Assembly (NCBI GenBank): GCA_963779055.1
Contig: CAVZWN010000004.1
Span: 1,054,001-1,118,000, forward strand
Direction: 5' to 3'
DNA from: Sulfurimicrobium sp963779055
GTDB lineage: Bacteria > Pseudomonadota > Gammaproteobacteria > Burkholderiales > Sulfuricellaceae
Length of the DNA stretch: 64,000 nt
The notes under the pieces are model-generated. The model had not been told where the DNA came from and ran no database searches. It saw only the letters and a program-made list of their open reading frames with translations. Every line of letters starts with the position of its first letter. Position 1 is the first letter of the stretch. Below are positions 17,230 to 25,709 of the stretch, piece after piece. The translations under genes and the position numbers were made by a program.

Positions 17230-18726
17230 TTACTTTACTAAACCGGAAAACACCCGGCTCTTGGGCAAACCGAGCCCGAGAAAGAAATCTTCCGCAACCT
17301 CCAGCGCCGATTCCGGGCCGGCGAGATAAACGTCCCCGGCCTGAAAATCCGGACAACCCTCGACAATCTCCTCCAGCATGGCGCGCAGGCTGGCTTCGCG
17401 GCTGCCGCTCACGGCGCGCAGGTCATAACCGCTGACCCGGGTAACAAAGAAGAAATTATCCAGCGCATCGGCCCAGGCGCGGCCCATGTTCGGCATGTAG
17501 ATACTGCCCTCGTCCGAGCCGATCCAGTAGAGGTGGATAGCCTCGGCGGCATCCAGCGACATGGCGTGCTCGATCAGGCTCTTGATGGGTGCAAATCCGG
17601 TATCGAAGGCGATAAAGTACAGCGGCCGGGGTGATTTCTCCTGCAGGATGAATTCACCCTGCGGCCCTTCCACGTCCACCACTTCATCGCACTGCAGCTG
17701 GTTGAACACGTAATCGGAAAACAGATTGCCGGGCATGCGGCGCACGTGAAAATGCAGGTTACGCTCGTCGCAGGGGCAGCTGGCGATCGGCAGGTCGGCC
17801 GAAAGCGACTTGCCCAGTTGCACGGTGGCATATTGCCCGGCGAGGAAACGCAGACGGCTGGTGCGCGGCGTCTGCAGATGCAGCAAGGCCATGTCGTGCG
17901 AGAGCGGTTCAATTGCCCTGACCCTGGCGGATAGCTGCTGGAAGGGGATATCCTGCACGCTCCCGGCCACTGGCGCTTCGATCTCGATATCGCTCACCGC
18001 AGTGTTGGAACACAGCAGCACATATCCCTCGTTCTTCTGCGCTTCGGGGATCACATAATCATGGTGGCGGATTTTCTTGATCTGGCCCGACACCACTCTT
18101 GCCTTGCACAAGCCGCAATTACCGCCACTACAGCCGTAATTGAGCGGAATTCCGGCGCGCAGCGCTGCTTCCAGAATGCTGTCCGGGCCGTCGATGAAGA
18201 AATCGTGGCCGCTGGGCAGCACCCGCACATGGGCCGCCATCACCCGCAGGATGCTGTCTCTCACCGCCAGCGGATTGGGGTAGCCGGGCTCCATGGCGGC
18301 TGCGGCTTCATTATTGAGCCAGGCCCTGAAATCAGGCAGGGCATTCATCATTTCGCCTTCGCCACGTGCCTCGATTTCGCCCAGCCTGGCCTTCAGACGA
18401 TCCAGCAAAACATTGAACTGCCTGACCTGAGTCTGGCTATTCGCCAGCTCCGTACTCAGTTCGGTCACGCGGGCAGCGAGCACTTCCGCATCCGGCAGCG
18501 CGCGCTCGAACACCCGTTTGCCGAATGATTTTTCCTTGATAAGCCGTACACGGTCAAATTCGACATTGTTTTCCAGCTGGGCGTCCGGATAAACCGCCAG
18601 CAGGTCTTCAACTTTAACGGTGCCGTCGAAAGACGACATCTCGCCATTCTGGATCTTTTTCTGCAATGCGCCGCGTGTGACGCCAACCAGCCTTGCAGCG
18701 CGCGACAGGGAAAGAAGATGTTCCAT
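17230..18726 (-). CDS. Helix-turn-helix / 2Fe-2S ferredoxin / FNR-like chimeric protein
   Basis: With the chosen start the protein is 498 residues. Residues 1-45 form a MerR- or excisionase-like helix-turn-helix (SLSRAARLVGVTRGALQKKI). A coiled coil runs from about 80 to 125. A plant-type ferredoxin domain follows with GCSGGNCGLC near 193 and a fourth Cys in VLLCSNT, and then an FNR-like module. The usual FAD motif RxYS is replaced by LPIAS and the NAD(P) glycine motif is AFDTGFAP, so flavin or NAD binding may be altered. AAGGAG lies seven bases before the ATG at 18726; a 23-codon upstream extension lacks support. A redox-sensing DNA-binding role is inference. Confidence 0.8.
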   Translation of the reverse strand: MEHLLSLSRAARLVGVTRGALQKKIQNGEMSSFDGTVKVEDLLAVYPDAQLENNVEFDRVRLIKEKSFGKRVFERALPDAEVLAARVTELSTELANSQTQVRQFNVLLDRLKARLGEIEARGEGEMMNALPDFRAWLNNEAAAAMEPGYPNPLAVRDSILRVMAAHVRVLPSGHDFFIDGPDSILEAALRAGIPLNYGCSGGNCGLCKARVVSGQIKKIRHHDYVIPEAQKNEGYVLLCSNTAVSDIEIEAPVAGSVQDIPFQQLSARVRAIEPLSHDMALLHLQTPRTSRLRFLAGQYATVQLGKSLSADLPIASCPCDERNLHFHVRRMPGNLFSDYVFNQLQCDEVVDVEGPQGEFILQEKSPRPLYFIAFDTGFAPIKSLIEHAMSLDAAEAIHLYWIGSDEGSIYMPNMGRAWADALDNFFFVTRVSGYDLRAVSGSREASLRAMLEEIVEGCPDFQAGDVYLAGPESALEVAEDFFLGLGLPKSRVFSGLVK

Positions 18727-18896
18727 GCGGAGACTCCTTCGGACGGGTAAATCCTGTTGTTCATCTTGATACAAAAAGCGGGCATTCTCAAACATTCTTT
18801 CGCAAAATCTTCAGGCTGCACGTAGCCGCGATTGACTTTTATCCCCGCCAAACTTAACCTCGCCTGCTGACCCACGCCCCATCCAGACCAGCCCGA

Positions 18897-20183
18897 ATGA
18901 CGCACACCCCAGACCAGCCGGCTTTATCCGGAGAGCCCCTGCAGACTGCCCGGCTGAAAGAAGAAGCCGGCCGCTGCGTTGCCTGCGGCCTGTGCGTCCC
19001 GCATTGCCCGACTTACCGCAAGACGCTCAACGAAGCGGATTCCCCGCGCGGGCGGATTTTCATGATGGCCGCCCTGCTGGAACAGCGCCTGCCGCTTTCA
19101 CCTGAAGTATTGCACCATCTGGACCTGTGCCTGACCTGCCGCGCCTGTGAAAACGCCTGCCCGTCCAGGGTCCGTTACGGCCTGCTGATGGACGGCATGC
19201 GCACATGGATCGAGCCTCAACGGCAGCGGACGACAGGGCAGGCGCGTCTGCGCCGCATGCTGTTTGACACCCTGCGCCATCCCCGCCGCCTGCGCGGCGC
19301 AGGCTGGCTGCTGCGCACTTACCAGCGATCCGGCCTGCGGCGGCTGGTGCAAAAATCCGGCCTGCTCGCCGCCATTGGCGCAGAACGGGCCGAAGCGCAA
19401 CTGCCCACGCTGCAAAAAACGCGAACCCTGCATGGCAGCCATGCTGCCAGCGGAACACCACGCGGCACGGTTGGCCTGTTCACCGGCTGCGTCGCGCAAC
19501 TGACTGATGCGCCAACCCTGGATGCGGCCATTTTCATCCTCAACCGGCTGGGCTACAGCGTCGATGTGCCGCACGCGCAAACCTGCTGCGGTGCGCTGCA
19601 CCAGCACAATGGCGATACCGCAACGGCTCAGGTGCTGGCACAGGAAAACCTTCAGGCTTTCAGCACGCCGGGCCTGCTGGCCATCCTGCATGCCGCCTCC
19701 GGATGCGGCGCGACGCTGGCCGAGCAGGAGCCGCCGCTGCCAGTACCCCTGCTCGATGTCAGTTCCTTCCTCAGTCAGGCGCAGGGCTGGGAACAAGTTC
19801 CACTGGCGCCCTTACAGCAAACCATCGCGGTGCACGAGCCGTGCTCCAGCCGCAACATCCTGCACGACCAGAACGCCGCTTATAGCCTGCTGCAGCGCAT
19901 TCCCGGCATCAGCCTCATGCCGCTGGCAGGGAACGACCAATGCTGCGGCGCGGCAGGCAGCTATGCACTGAGCCAGCCGGAAATGGCAGACCGGCTGTTG
20001 CGTGATAAAATCGACGCCATCAAAGCCAGCGGCGCTGGCATCATCGCCACCTCCAACCCCGGCTGCGCCATGCACCTTGCGGCAGGGCTCCGTGGTGAAG
20101 GTGTGGCAATCGAAGTGCTGCATCCGGTGCGTCTGGTGGCACGTCAAATGGGATATGAAAATATTCCTGAAAAAAACAGTTGA
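18897..20183 (+). CDS. Glycolate oxidase iron-sulfur subunit (GlcF)-like protein
   Basis: This 428-residue protein has two 4Fe-4S ferredoxin motifs, CVACGLCVPHCP (Cys27-37) and CLTCRACENACP (from about residue 77). Two CCG domains follow, marked by TCCGALHQHNGD near 230 and CCGAAGSYALSQPE near 349. This is the architecture of GlcF and lactate or heterodisulfide oxidoreductase subunits, which pass electrons from a flavoprotein to quinone. No glcD or glcE is adjacent; the only FAD oxidase in the window is at 55112. Divergent from the helix-turn-helix ferredoxin gene. Its TGA stop is the first triplet of a palindromic repeat. Confidence 0.88.
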   Translation: MTHTPDQPALSGEPLQTARLKEEAGRCVACGLCVPHCPTYRKTLNEADSPRGRIFMMAALLEQRLPLSPEVLHHLDLCLTCRACENACPSRVRYGLLMDGMRTWIEPQRQRTTGQARLRRMLFDTLRHPRRLRGAGWLLRTYQRSGLRRLVQKSGLLAAIGAERAEAQLPTLQKTRTLHGSHAASGTPRGTVGLFTGCVAQLTDAPTLDAAIFILNRLGYSVDVPHAQTCCGALHQHNGDTATAQVLAQENLQAFSTPGLLAILHAASGCGATLAEQEPPLPVPLLDVSSFLSQAQGWEQVPLAPLQQTIAVHEPCSSRNILHDQNAAYSLLQRIPGISLMPLAGNDQCCGAAGSYALSQPEMADRLLRDKIDAIKASGAGIIATSNPGCAMHLAAGLRGEGVAIEVLHPVRLVARQMGYENIPEKNS

Positions 20184-20302
20184 ACCGCAAAGGCGCAGAG
20201 AAGAGCCATGAGTGATCAAGTCCAATCTACTTACCCGCTGGATGAACGCCTTATCCCTCTCCTGGCCTTGATTTCTTTGCGCCTTCGCGCCTTTGCGGTT
20301 AA
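20181..20302. repeat. Palindromic repeat between glcF-like gene and coq7
   Basis: TGAACCGCAAAGGCGCAGAG at the left is mirrored by CTTCGCGCCTTTGCGGTTAA at the right, about 75 bases apart. The words resemble a common bacterial intergenic repeat (AACCGCAAAGGCGC). The TGA that ends the upstream gene is the first triplet of the left arm. Confidence 0.8.
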
Positions 20303-20320
20303 CGAACCGAGGGATTAAAA

Positions 20321-20947
20321 ATGCTGGACCTGGATAAAGTCATCACCGAATTCGACAAGGGGCTGCGCACCCTGTTCGCGCATGCGCCTACTCTGCGTCC
20401 GCTGCCGGGCAGGGACATGCCCGATGCAGAACTGAGCACGGAAGAAAAGCGCCTTGCCGCATCGCTCATGCGCATCAACCACAGCGGCGAAATCTGCGCC
20501 CAGGCCCTGTATCAGGGGCAAGCGCTCACCGCGCGCAACCAGGATGTGAAGGCCGCGCTGGAACAGGCGGCGTGGGAAGAAACCGAACACCTCAACTGGA
20601 CCGAAACCCGCATCGCCGAACTGGGCGGGCGCACCAGCCTGCTCAATCCTTTGTGGTACACCGGCTCGCTCGCGCTGGGCGCGCTGGCCGGCTCCATGGG
20701 CGATAAGTGGAACCTGGGCTTTCTGGCCGAAACCGAGCGCCAGGTGGAACAGCATCTGGACAGCCACCTCGGCCGCCTGCCGCAGCAGGACGAAAAAAGC
20801 CGCGCCATCCTCGAACAGATGAAAATCGACGAAATCCAGCACGCCACCACCGCGCTTGAACATGGCGGCGCGGAACTGCCGCTGCCGGTAAAGACCGCCA
20901 TGAAGCTGTCCTCGAAAATCATGACCCAAACGACTTACTGGGTATAA
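20321..20947 (+). CDS. coq7: Ubiquinone biosynthesis di-iron hydroxylase Coq7
   Basis: Hydroxylates 2-polyprenyl-3-methyl-6-methoxy-1,4-benzoquinol, the penultimate step to ubiquinone. The 208-residue length is normal. The ferritin-like di-iron ligands are in RINHSGEICAQALYQGQ, EETEHLNWTE and DEIQHATTALEHG. GAGGG lies seven bases upstream of the ATG. Presence of coq7 fits a quinone-respiring betaproteobacterium. Followed by a short REP-like palindrome. Confidence 0.96.
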   Translation: MLDLDKVITEFDKGLRTLFAHAPTLRPLPGRDMPDAELSTEEKRLAASLMRINHSGEICAQALYQGQALTARNQDVKAALEQAAWEETEHLNWTETRIAELGGRTSLLNPLWYTGSLALGALAGSMGDKWNLGFLAETERQVEQHLDSHLGRLPQQDEKSRAILEQMKIDEIQHATTALEHGGAELPLPVKTAMKLSSKIMTQTTYWV

Positions 20948-20952
20948 ACGCC

Positions 20953-20990
20953 TGTCATTGCGAGCGCAGCGAAGCCATCTCGCAATGACG
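20953..20990. repeat. REP-like palindrome TGTCATTGCGAG...CTCGCAATGACG
   Basis: A 12-base arm TGTCATTGCGAG and its complement CTCGCAATGACG flank a GCGCAGCGAAGC centre. This matches a dispersed repeat seen in many bacterial genomes. The ATG in the right arm (20985) is the best start for the following gene. Confidence 0.85.
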
Positions 20991-21329
20991 GAATCACTGG
21001 AGATAAAAGCCTTGGGTAATTTTGCAGAAAATCTGGCGCAACTGGCCGGTGTGGACGAATTCTCCAGACTTGAGCTATTCGATGCAGCAGGCAAGTCTGT
21101 CGCCGTGATCGAGAACAAACCGGGCAGCCAGGGCTCCCTCCGCGTATATCGCCATCTGACGGAAAAATGGGGCAGCATCAATCCGGATGCGGCGCATGAA
21201 GGCCTGGTTCTTTACGCCGAGCATACCGGCGACGCCCGCCAGCATCCCGGCAAACACCCCAACATCGACCGCCTGTTCGAAATCATCGCCAGCGGAACCA
21301 CCTGCAGCGCGCACCTTACCCTCGCATAG
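20985..21329 (+). CDS. Conserved hypothetical protein
   Basis: This protein of 114 residues, mixed alpha/beta, has no signal peptide or membrane segment. It contains SRLELFDAAGKSVAVIENKPGS and a His-rich stretch TGDARQHPGKHPNIDRLFEII near the C-terminus. I do not recognise the family. The start at 20985 lies inside the palindrome after coq7; a longer frame from 20958 would translate the whole repeat. It is followed 14 bases later by another unknown gene, so both may be read with coq7. Confidence 0.6.
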   Translation: MTESLEIKALGNFAENLAQLAGVDEFSRLELFDAAGKSVAVIENKPGSQGSLRVYRHLTEKWGSINPDAAHEGLVLYAEHTGDARQHPGKHPNIDRLFEIIASGTTCSAHLTLA

Positions 21330-21343
21330 CCGACGCTCCCCCG

Positions 21344-22018
21344 GTGAAAAAAACCGCCCTGACCCTGCTTCTACTGGCCGCAGCAGCCATCATCTTCATG
21401 CTGCCGCGCCCCGAGGGCGGAGTGCAAAAAACACAAGAGGTTTCAGGTTTACCCTGGCAAATCGAGATTCTGCCGGACGGCAATTCGACGGTTTTTGGCC
21501 TGACCCTCTCGCGCAGCACGCTCGCTGACGTACGCGAGCGCTTCGGCCCGGATATGGAAATCGCCGTCATCGCCCGGCAAGGAGAAGCCGGCGCGCTGGA
21601 GGCTTACTACAGCCGCGTCACCACCGGCATCGTCACGGGCAAAATGATCCTGGTCGCGGAGATGGACAAAGAAACCGTGGAACGCATGCGCCAGCGTGCT
21701 GTAAAAAGCAGTTATATGGAAAGCAGCACCCGGAAATTCACCCTCAGCCCGGAAGATCTGGCGCTCGCCGATGGCGTGCCCATCGGCAGCATCACCCTCA
21801 TCCCCACCGCCAGCCTCGACGAAGAAACCGCCCTTGCCCGCTTCGGACCGCCAGGAGAACGCATCCGCGCTTCAGAACAAGTCGAACACCTGCTCTACCC
21901 GGAAAAGGGACTGATTCTCACCCTGGACAGCAAGGGCAAGGAAATTTTGCAGTACATCACACCGCGCCACTTCGCGCGCCTGCGGGATCCACTCCTGAGT
22001 CAGAAAGACACGCGTTAA
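21344..22018 (+). CDS. Hypothetical protein with N-terminal membrane anchor
   Basis: This protein is 224 residues from a GTG start. A hydrophobic segment (TALTLLLLAAAAIIFML, about 4-20) acts as signal anchor or uncleaved signal peptide, followed by a soluble, probably periplasmic domain. Features include FGLTLSRSTLADVRERFG and a later echo, TALARFGPPGERI, suggesting two related halves that resemble SmpA-like ADxxxRFGxP elements. Function unknown. It lies in the same direction as coq7. Confidence 0.65.
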   Translation: MKKTALTLLLLAAAAIIFMLPRPEGGVQKTQEVSGLPWQIEILPDGNSTVFGLTLSRSTLADVRERFGPDMEIAVIARQGEAGALEAYYSRVTTGIVTGKMILVAEMDKETVERMRQRAVKSSYMESSTRKFTLSPEDLALADGVPIGSITLIPTASLDEETALARFGPPGERIRASEQVEHLLYPEKGLILTLDSKGKEILQYITPRHFARLRDPLLSQKDTR

Positions 22019-22145
22019 TTCCTGCTTGGTGCCAGTTGCTGTCCTTCGTGAGTGTCAGCTGTGGGGTTCAATTACATGCGACGAAGTTCAGGTTCATGTC
22101 ATGATTCGTCTCTGACCCTGAAAACTGAATGCACTTCTGAACGAG

Positions 22146-22856
22146 ATGCCAATATCCGATCCACAGCTGACCATACCACCACCGCATCGAGTTTTGCTTT
22201 TCGCCAGTACTGAAGGCCGAATCCTGTTTGCTGGACTAATGCTAACCGTGCTGGTGGTGTTGGCGCTCGGTATCGGCTGGTATTTGTATCCGCATGAGGT
22301 GCTCGTCTATCAGATTATGACTGGGCTGAATCTGATCATCGGCCGGGCTACGGGGATGACTTTTGGATATGCGAGCGGTCTAGGTCATGTCCAGGTTGTG
22401 CCGTTTAACATGTTGATTGAGACTATCCAGGTCATGGTGGTGTACCCATTGTTTGCACTAAGCTGGCGGCAGTTGATCGTATTGCGCCGCCTGCAGCCTT
22501 ATGTTGCACGCCTGCATCACGCCGCGGAATCCCGCGGTGGCTTAGTGCGTAAGTTCGGTATCGCCGGGTTGTTCGTTTTTGTGTTTGTGCCGTTCTGGAT
22601 GACCGGTCCGGTCGTCGGCTCCATTATTGGCATGCTGATTGGTTTACGTCCCTGGGTGAACCTCGTCGTTGTGCTGGTGGCGACCTATATTTCCATTGGG
22701 ATTTGGGCGTTGTTGCTGAATGAGTTAAGCGCCTGGGCGGCGAGTTTCAATCACTATGCACCTTACGCACTGGTTATTGCGATTGCGCTCATCGTCACAG
22801 TGATGCAATTGCTACACCGGCGCCATGGCCGTCCCGTGTTTAAAAGAGACTCATAA
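22146..22856 (+). CDS. Small multidrug export family membrane protein (COG2426-like)
   Basis: This 236-residue integral membrane protein has about five to six helices: residues 24-48, 58-80, 95-112, 135-160, 165-190 and 198-218. The segments FGYASGLGHVQVVPFNMLIET, LVRKFGIAGLFVFVFVPFWMTGPVVGSIIGMLIGL and TYISIGIWALLL resemble the putative small multidrug export proteins. Transport has not been shown for most of that family. Codon use here is more A/T-tolerant than in neighbours, and a broken PAS fragment follows, so acquisition by transfer is possible. Confidence 0.75.
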   Translation: MPISDPQLTIPPPHRVLLFASTEGRILFAGLMLTVLVVLALGIGWYLYPHEVLVYQIMTGLNLIIGRATGMTFGYASGLGHVQVVPFNMLIETIQVMVVYPLFALSWRQLIVLRRLQPYVARLHHAAESRGGLVRKFGIAGLFVFVFVPFWMTGPVVGSIIGMLIGLRPWVNLVVVLVATYISIGIWALLLNELSAWAASFNHYAPYALVIAIALIVTVMQLLHRRHGRPVFKRDS

Positions 22857-23011
22857 TCGGACTTTTTACATTGAGATGTGGCAACAGTGTGCTACACACT
22901 GGAACATGGTCTGGAGAGATTTGGGACAAGCGCAAAGACGGTATGGCCTATCCAAAATGGATTGCCATCACCGCGGTCAAAAACGCACAGCAGGCAGGCG
23001 TTCTGACTTGA
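22857..23011 (+). pseudogene. Remnant of a PAS-domain signalling protein
   Basis: Read in two frames, this stretch gives TFYIEMWQQ and then, after a shift near 22886, GTWSGEIWDKRKDGMAYPKW followed by IAITAVKN and a stop at 23009-23011. That is the C-terminal part of a PAS/PAC domain typical of multi-PAS GGDEF-EAL proteins. About 50 codons survive, with no start and no catalytic domain. No gene was recognised in 23012-23152. Confidence 0.65.
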
Positions 23012-23152
23012 TCTTGCTTTTCCTTCAGGTGGATACGGTTGCCGTATACGTTACAAAGGGCGGCTTTCGGACGGCGTTTTTGTATGGTTAACCGGCAGCT
23101 TCGTGTCGAAAGCACCCACTTGCTGCTCTCCGCCCATATCAACAGATTCATC

Positions 23153-23920
23153 CTAACAGGCTGATTGCTGGATCTCGCGCAGGACAGGCACGACCAACTT
23201 CGCCTCGTCCGCATGCTGCAAAGCCCGTGCCAATCTGGCGGGCGCGCTGCGGCCGGTGCACTGGTGCGCCGGGTCGGCTTCGATGGCTTCCACCATGCCT
23301 TCGATCAGGCGCTCCGGGTCGTTCTTCTGTCCGGTCAGCCAGTCCTGGATCTGCACTATTTCCTGCGCCACGCTGCGGGCAAAATCGCGCTGTTGCTGCC
23401 ATAGCTCGCCCACGTTGCCGCCAGTCCTGAGGCCGGCGATATTGGTGGTGAGAATGTAGACGTTCTTGCGCACCAGTTCGTAAGCCAGATCCTGCGCGGA
23501 AGCAATTTCCCGGCAGGGAATGTCGATGGCCTGCAAGGCCGCCAGCACGGCTTCTGTCGCCGGGCCGAATACCGGCGACGGGATCAGCGGCCGGGCATCC
23601 GTGCCTTTCTTTTTTTCGAACCACACCGGGATCACCGTCGGGCTGGCAATGCCGTGCTGTTCCCAGTCGCGCGGCAGCAGTTCGTTCTGGATCAGGCCGG
23701 CGCGCTCTTTCCATTGCGGGGGCAGGGCTGCCAGAACCGTGTGCAGATCCGGCTCGGCCACTGCGACCAGCACCAGTTCCGGCTCCGGATGGCGGGCGGC
23801 AACGATATCCACATCAGCATCACGATTCACCGGAACAACCCTATAGCCTGCACGCAGAAAACCGCCGGCAAAAACACGTCCAAGCTGGCCCAGGCCGATG
23901 ATGACCATCGTTTTTTCCAT
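23153..23920 (-). CDS. Rossmann-fold NAD(P)-binding protein
   Basis: This 255-residue protein begins MEKTMVIIGLGQLGRVFAGG, with the dinucleotide-binding GLGQLG, followed by DAD and LVLVAVAEPDL as in ketopantoate reductase or NADP-F420 oxidoreductase-like folds. The C-terminal helical part carries TTNIAGLRTGGNVGELW. Substrate unknown; it does not match a standard PanE closely enough to name. The start overlaps the stop of ybiT by one base (TGATG), indicating translational coupling. A much longer frame upstream is antisense shadow. Confidence 0.72.
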   Translation of the reverse strand: MEKTMVIIGLGQLGRVFAGGFLRAGYRVVPVNRDADVDIVAARHPEPELVLVAVAEPDLHTVLAALPPQWKERAGLIQNELLPRDWEQHGIASPTVIPVWFEKKKGTDARPLIPSPVFGPATEAVLAALQAIDIPCREIASAQDLAYELVRKNVYILTTNIAGLRTGGNVGELWQQQRDFARSVAQEIVQIQDWLTGQKNDPERLIEGMVEAIEADPAHQCTGRSAPARLARALQHADEAKLVVPVLREIQQSAC

Positions 23921-25527
23921 CAGGAGGCGATGCCCTGGCTCATGAGGTAATCCTCGTAATTGCCGATATGGTGACGGTAGCCGCCATTGCCATCCAGTTC
24001 GATAATCTGCGTGGCCAGCGAGGAGACGAACTGGCGGTCGTGGCTGACGAAAATCAGTGTGCCCTTGTACTGCTCCAGCGCCATGTTGAGCGCCTCGATG
24101 GATTCCATGTCCATGTGGTTGGTGGGCTCGTCCATCACCAGCACGTTGGGGCGCTCGAGCAGCAGCTTGCCGTAGAGCATGCGGCCTTTTTCGCCGCCGG
24201 ACAGGACGCGCACCGATTTCTTCGAATCGTCGCCGGTGAACAGCAGGCGGCCGAGCGTAGCGCGGATGATCTGGTCGTCGTCGCTCTTGCGTCCGTGCCG
24301 CTCCATCCATTCGAACAGGGTCATGTCCTTTTCGAATTCGGCATGATGGTCCTGCGCGAAGTAGCCGATCTTGGCCTTGTCCGCCCATTTCACATCGCCC
24401 TGGTCCGGATCGATCTCGCCCACCAGGGTTTTCAGCAGGGTGGTCTTGCCCGCGCCGTTGGGGCCGATGATGGCGAGGCGCTGGCCGGCATCAAGCAGCA
24501 GGTTGAAGCTATGGAACAGCACCTTGTCGTAGCCTTTGGCAATCTCCAGCAGCTCCACTGCCTTGCGATGCAGTTTTTCCCGGTCATCGGTCTCGAAGCG
24601 GATATAGGGGCTCTGGCGGCTGGAAGGCTTGACCTCGACCACGCTGTCCTTGATCTTGTCGGCCTGGCGGGCGCGGCTGGTGGCCTGGCGCGCCTTGGAG
24701 GCGTTGGCGGAGAAGCGTGCGACGAAGGCGTTCAGCTCGGCAATCTGCTCTTTCTTCTTGGCATTGTCCGTCAGCATGCGCTGGCGCGCCTGGGTCGCGG
24801 CGATCATGTATTCGTCGTAATTGCCGGGGTAGATGCGGATGGTGCTGTAATCCAGGTCCGCCATGTGGGTGCACACGCTGTTGAGAAAGTGGCGATCGTG
24901 GGAAATGATAATCATGGTACTGGAACGGGCGTTGATCACGTCCTCCAGCCAGCGGATGGTGTTGATGTCGAGGTTGTTGGTGGGCTCGTCCAGCAGCAGG
25001 ATGTCCGGATCAGAGAACAGCGCCTGCGCCAGCAAAACCCGCAGCTTGAAGCCGGGCGCCACTTCCTTCATCAGCCCGGTGTGCTGTTCCACCGGGATGC
25101 CGACGCCCAGCAGCAGTTCGCCGGCACGGGATTCGGCGGTATAGCCGTCCAGCTCGCCGAAAAGGACTTCCAGCTCGGCCGCGCGCATGTAGTCGTCTTC
25201 GGTGGCTTCCAGATTGGCGTAGATGGCGTCCTTCTCTTCTTTCACCGTCCACAGCTCGGCATTGCCCATCATCACCACGTCGAGCACCACCTTGTCCTCG
25301 TAGGCAAACTGGTCCTGACGCAGCTTGCCCAGGCGCTCGCCCTGATCGATGGAAACATTGCCCCCGGAAGGCTCCAGATCGCCGCCGAGGATTTTCATGA
25401 AGGTGGATTTGCCGCAGCCGTTGGCGCCGATCAGGCCGTAACGGTTGCCTTCGCCGAACTTGACGGAAACGTTCTCGAACAGGGGCTTGGCCCCGAATTG
25501 CATGGTGATGTTGGCGGTGGAAATCAA
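23920..25527 (-). CDS. ybiT: ABC-F family ATPase YbiT
   Basis: This 535-residue soluble protein has two ABC domains and no membrane segments. Walker A motifs are GANGCGKST and GPNGAGKTT; Walker B motifs are ILLLDEPTNNLD and VLVMDEPTNHMD. The signature in domain 2 is LSGGEKGRM. The interdomain linker contains SKARQATSRARQADKIK, the ABC-F P-site tRNA interaction motif. ABC-F proteins act on ribosomes; YbiT's exact role is modest and not fully defined. The domain 1 signature is degenerate (VAPGFKLRV), as in known YbiT. Confidence 0.92.
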   Translation of the reverse strand: MISTANITMQFGAKPLFENVSVKFGEGNRYGLIGANGCGKSTFMKILGGDLEPSGGNVSIDQGERLGKLRQDQFAYEDKVVLDVVMMGNAELWTVKEEKDAIYANLEATEDDYMRAAELEVLFGELDGYTAESRAGELLLGVGIPVEQHTGLMKEVAPGFKLRVLLAQALFSDPDILLLDEPTNNLDINTIRWLEDVINARSSTMIIISHDRHFLNSVCTHMADLDYSTIRIYPGNYDEYMIAATQARQRMLTDNAKKKEQIAELNAFVARFSANASKARQATSRARQADKIKDSVVEVKPSSRQSPYIRFETDDREKLHRKAVELLEIAKGYDKVLFHSFNLLLDAGQRLAIIGPNGAGKTTLLKTLVGEIDPDQGDVKWADKAKIGYFAQDHHAEFEKDMTLFEWMERHGRKSDDDQIIRATLGRLLFTGDDSKKSVRVLSGGEKGRMLYGKLLLERPNVLVMDEPTNHMDMESIEALNMALEQYKGTLIFVSHDRQFVSSLATQIIELDGNGGYRHHIGNYEDYLMSQGIAS

Positions 25528-25709
25528 TTTATGGCCCGTTTGCGGAAAAATGTGCTTATTATAGCAATTTCAAAATGATCTGGCGGAAGGGTTCCGGTCG
25601 CTGCCAATGCAGTTTCGCCGCTTGCCGCCCCTGCCCAACTCGCGAGGCAATAATAAACACCCTGCCACCCACGCCACCTGAGCCCATCGAGACGCCGCCA
25701 CCCCTGTTG

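Noticed and set aside
22825..23091. 88-codon plus-strand frame as a gene
   Set aside because: It overlaps the membrane gene and reads partly in the wrong frame of a PAS remnant.
23968..25578. 536-codon plus-strand frame
   Set aside because: Exact antisense of ybiT; the minus strand has both ABC cassettes.
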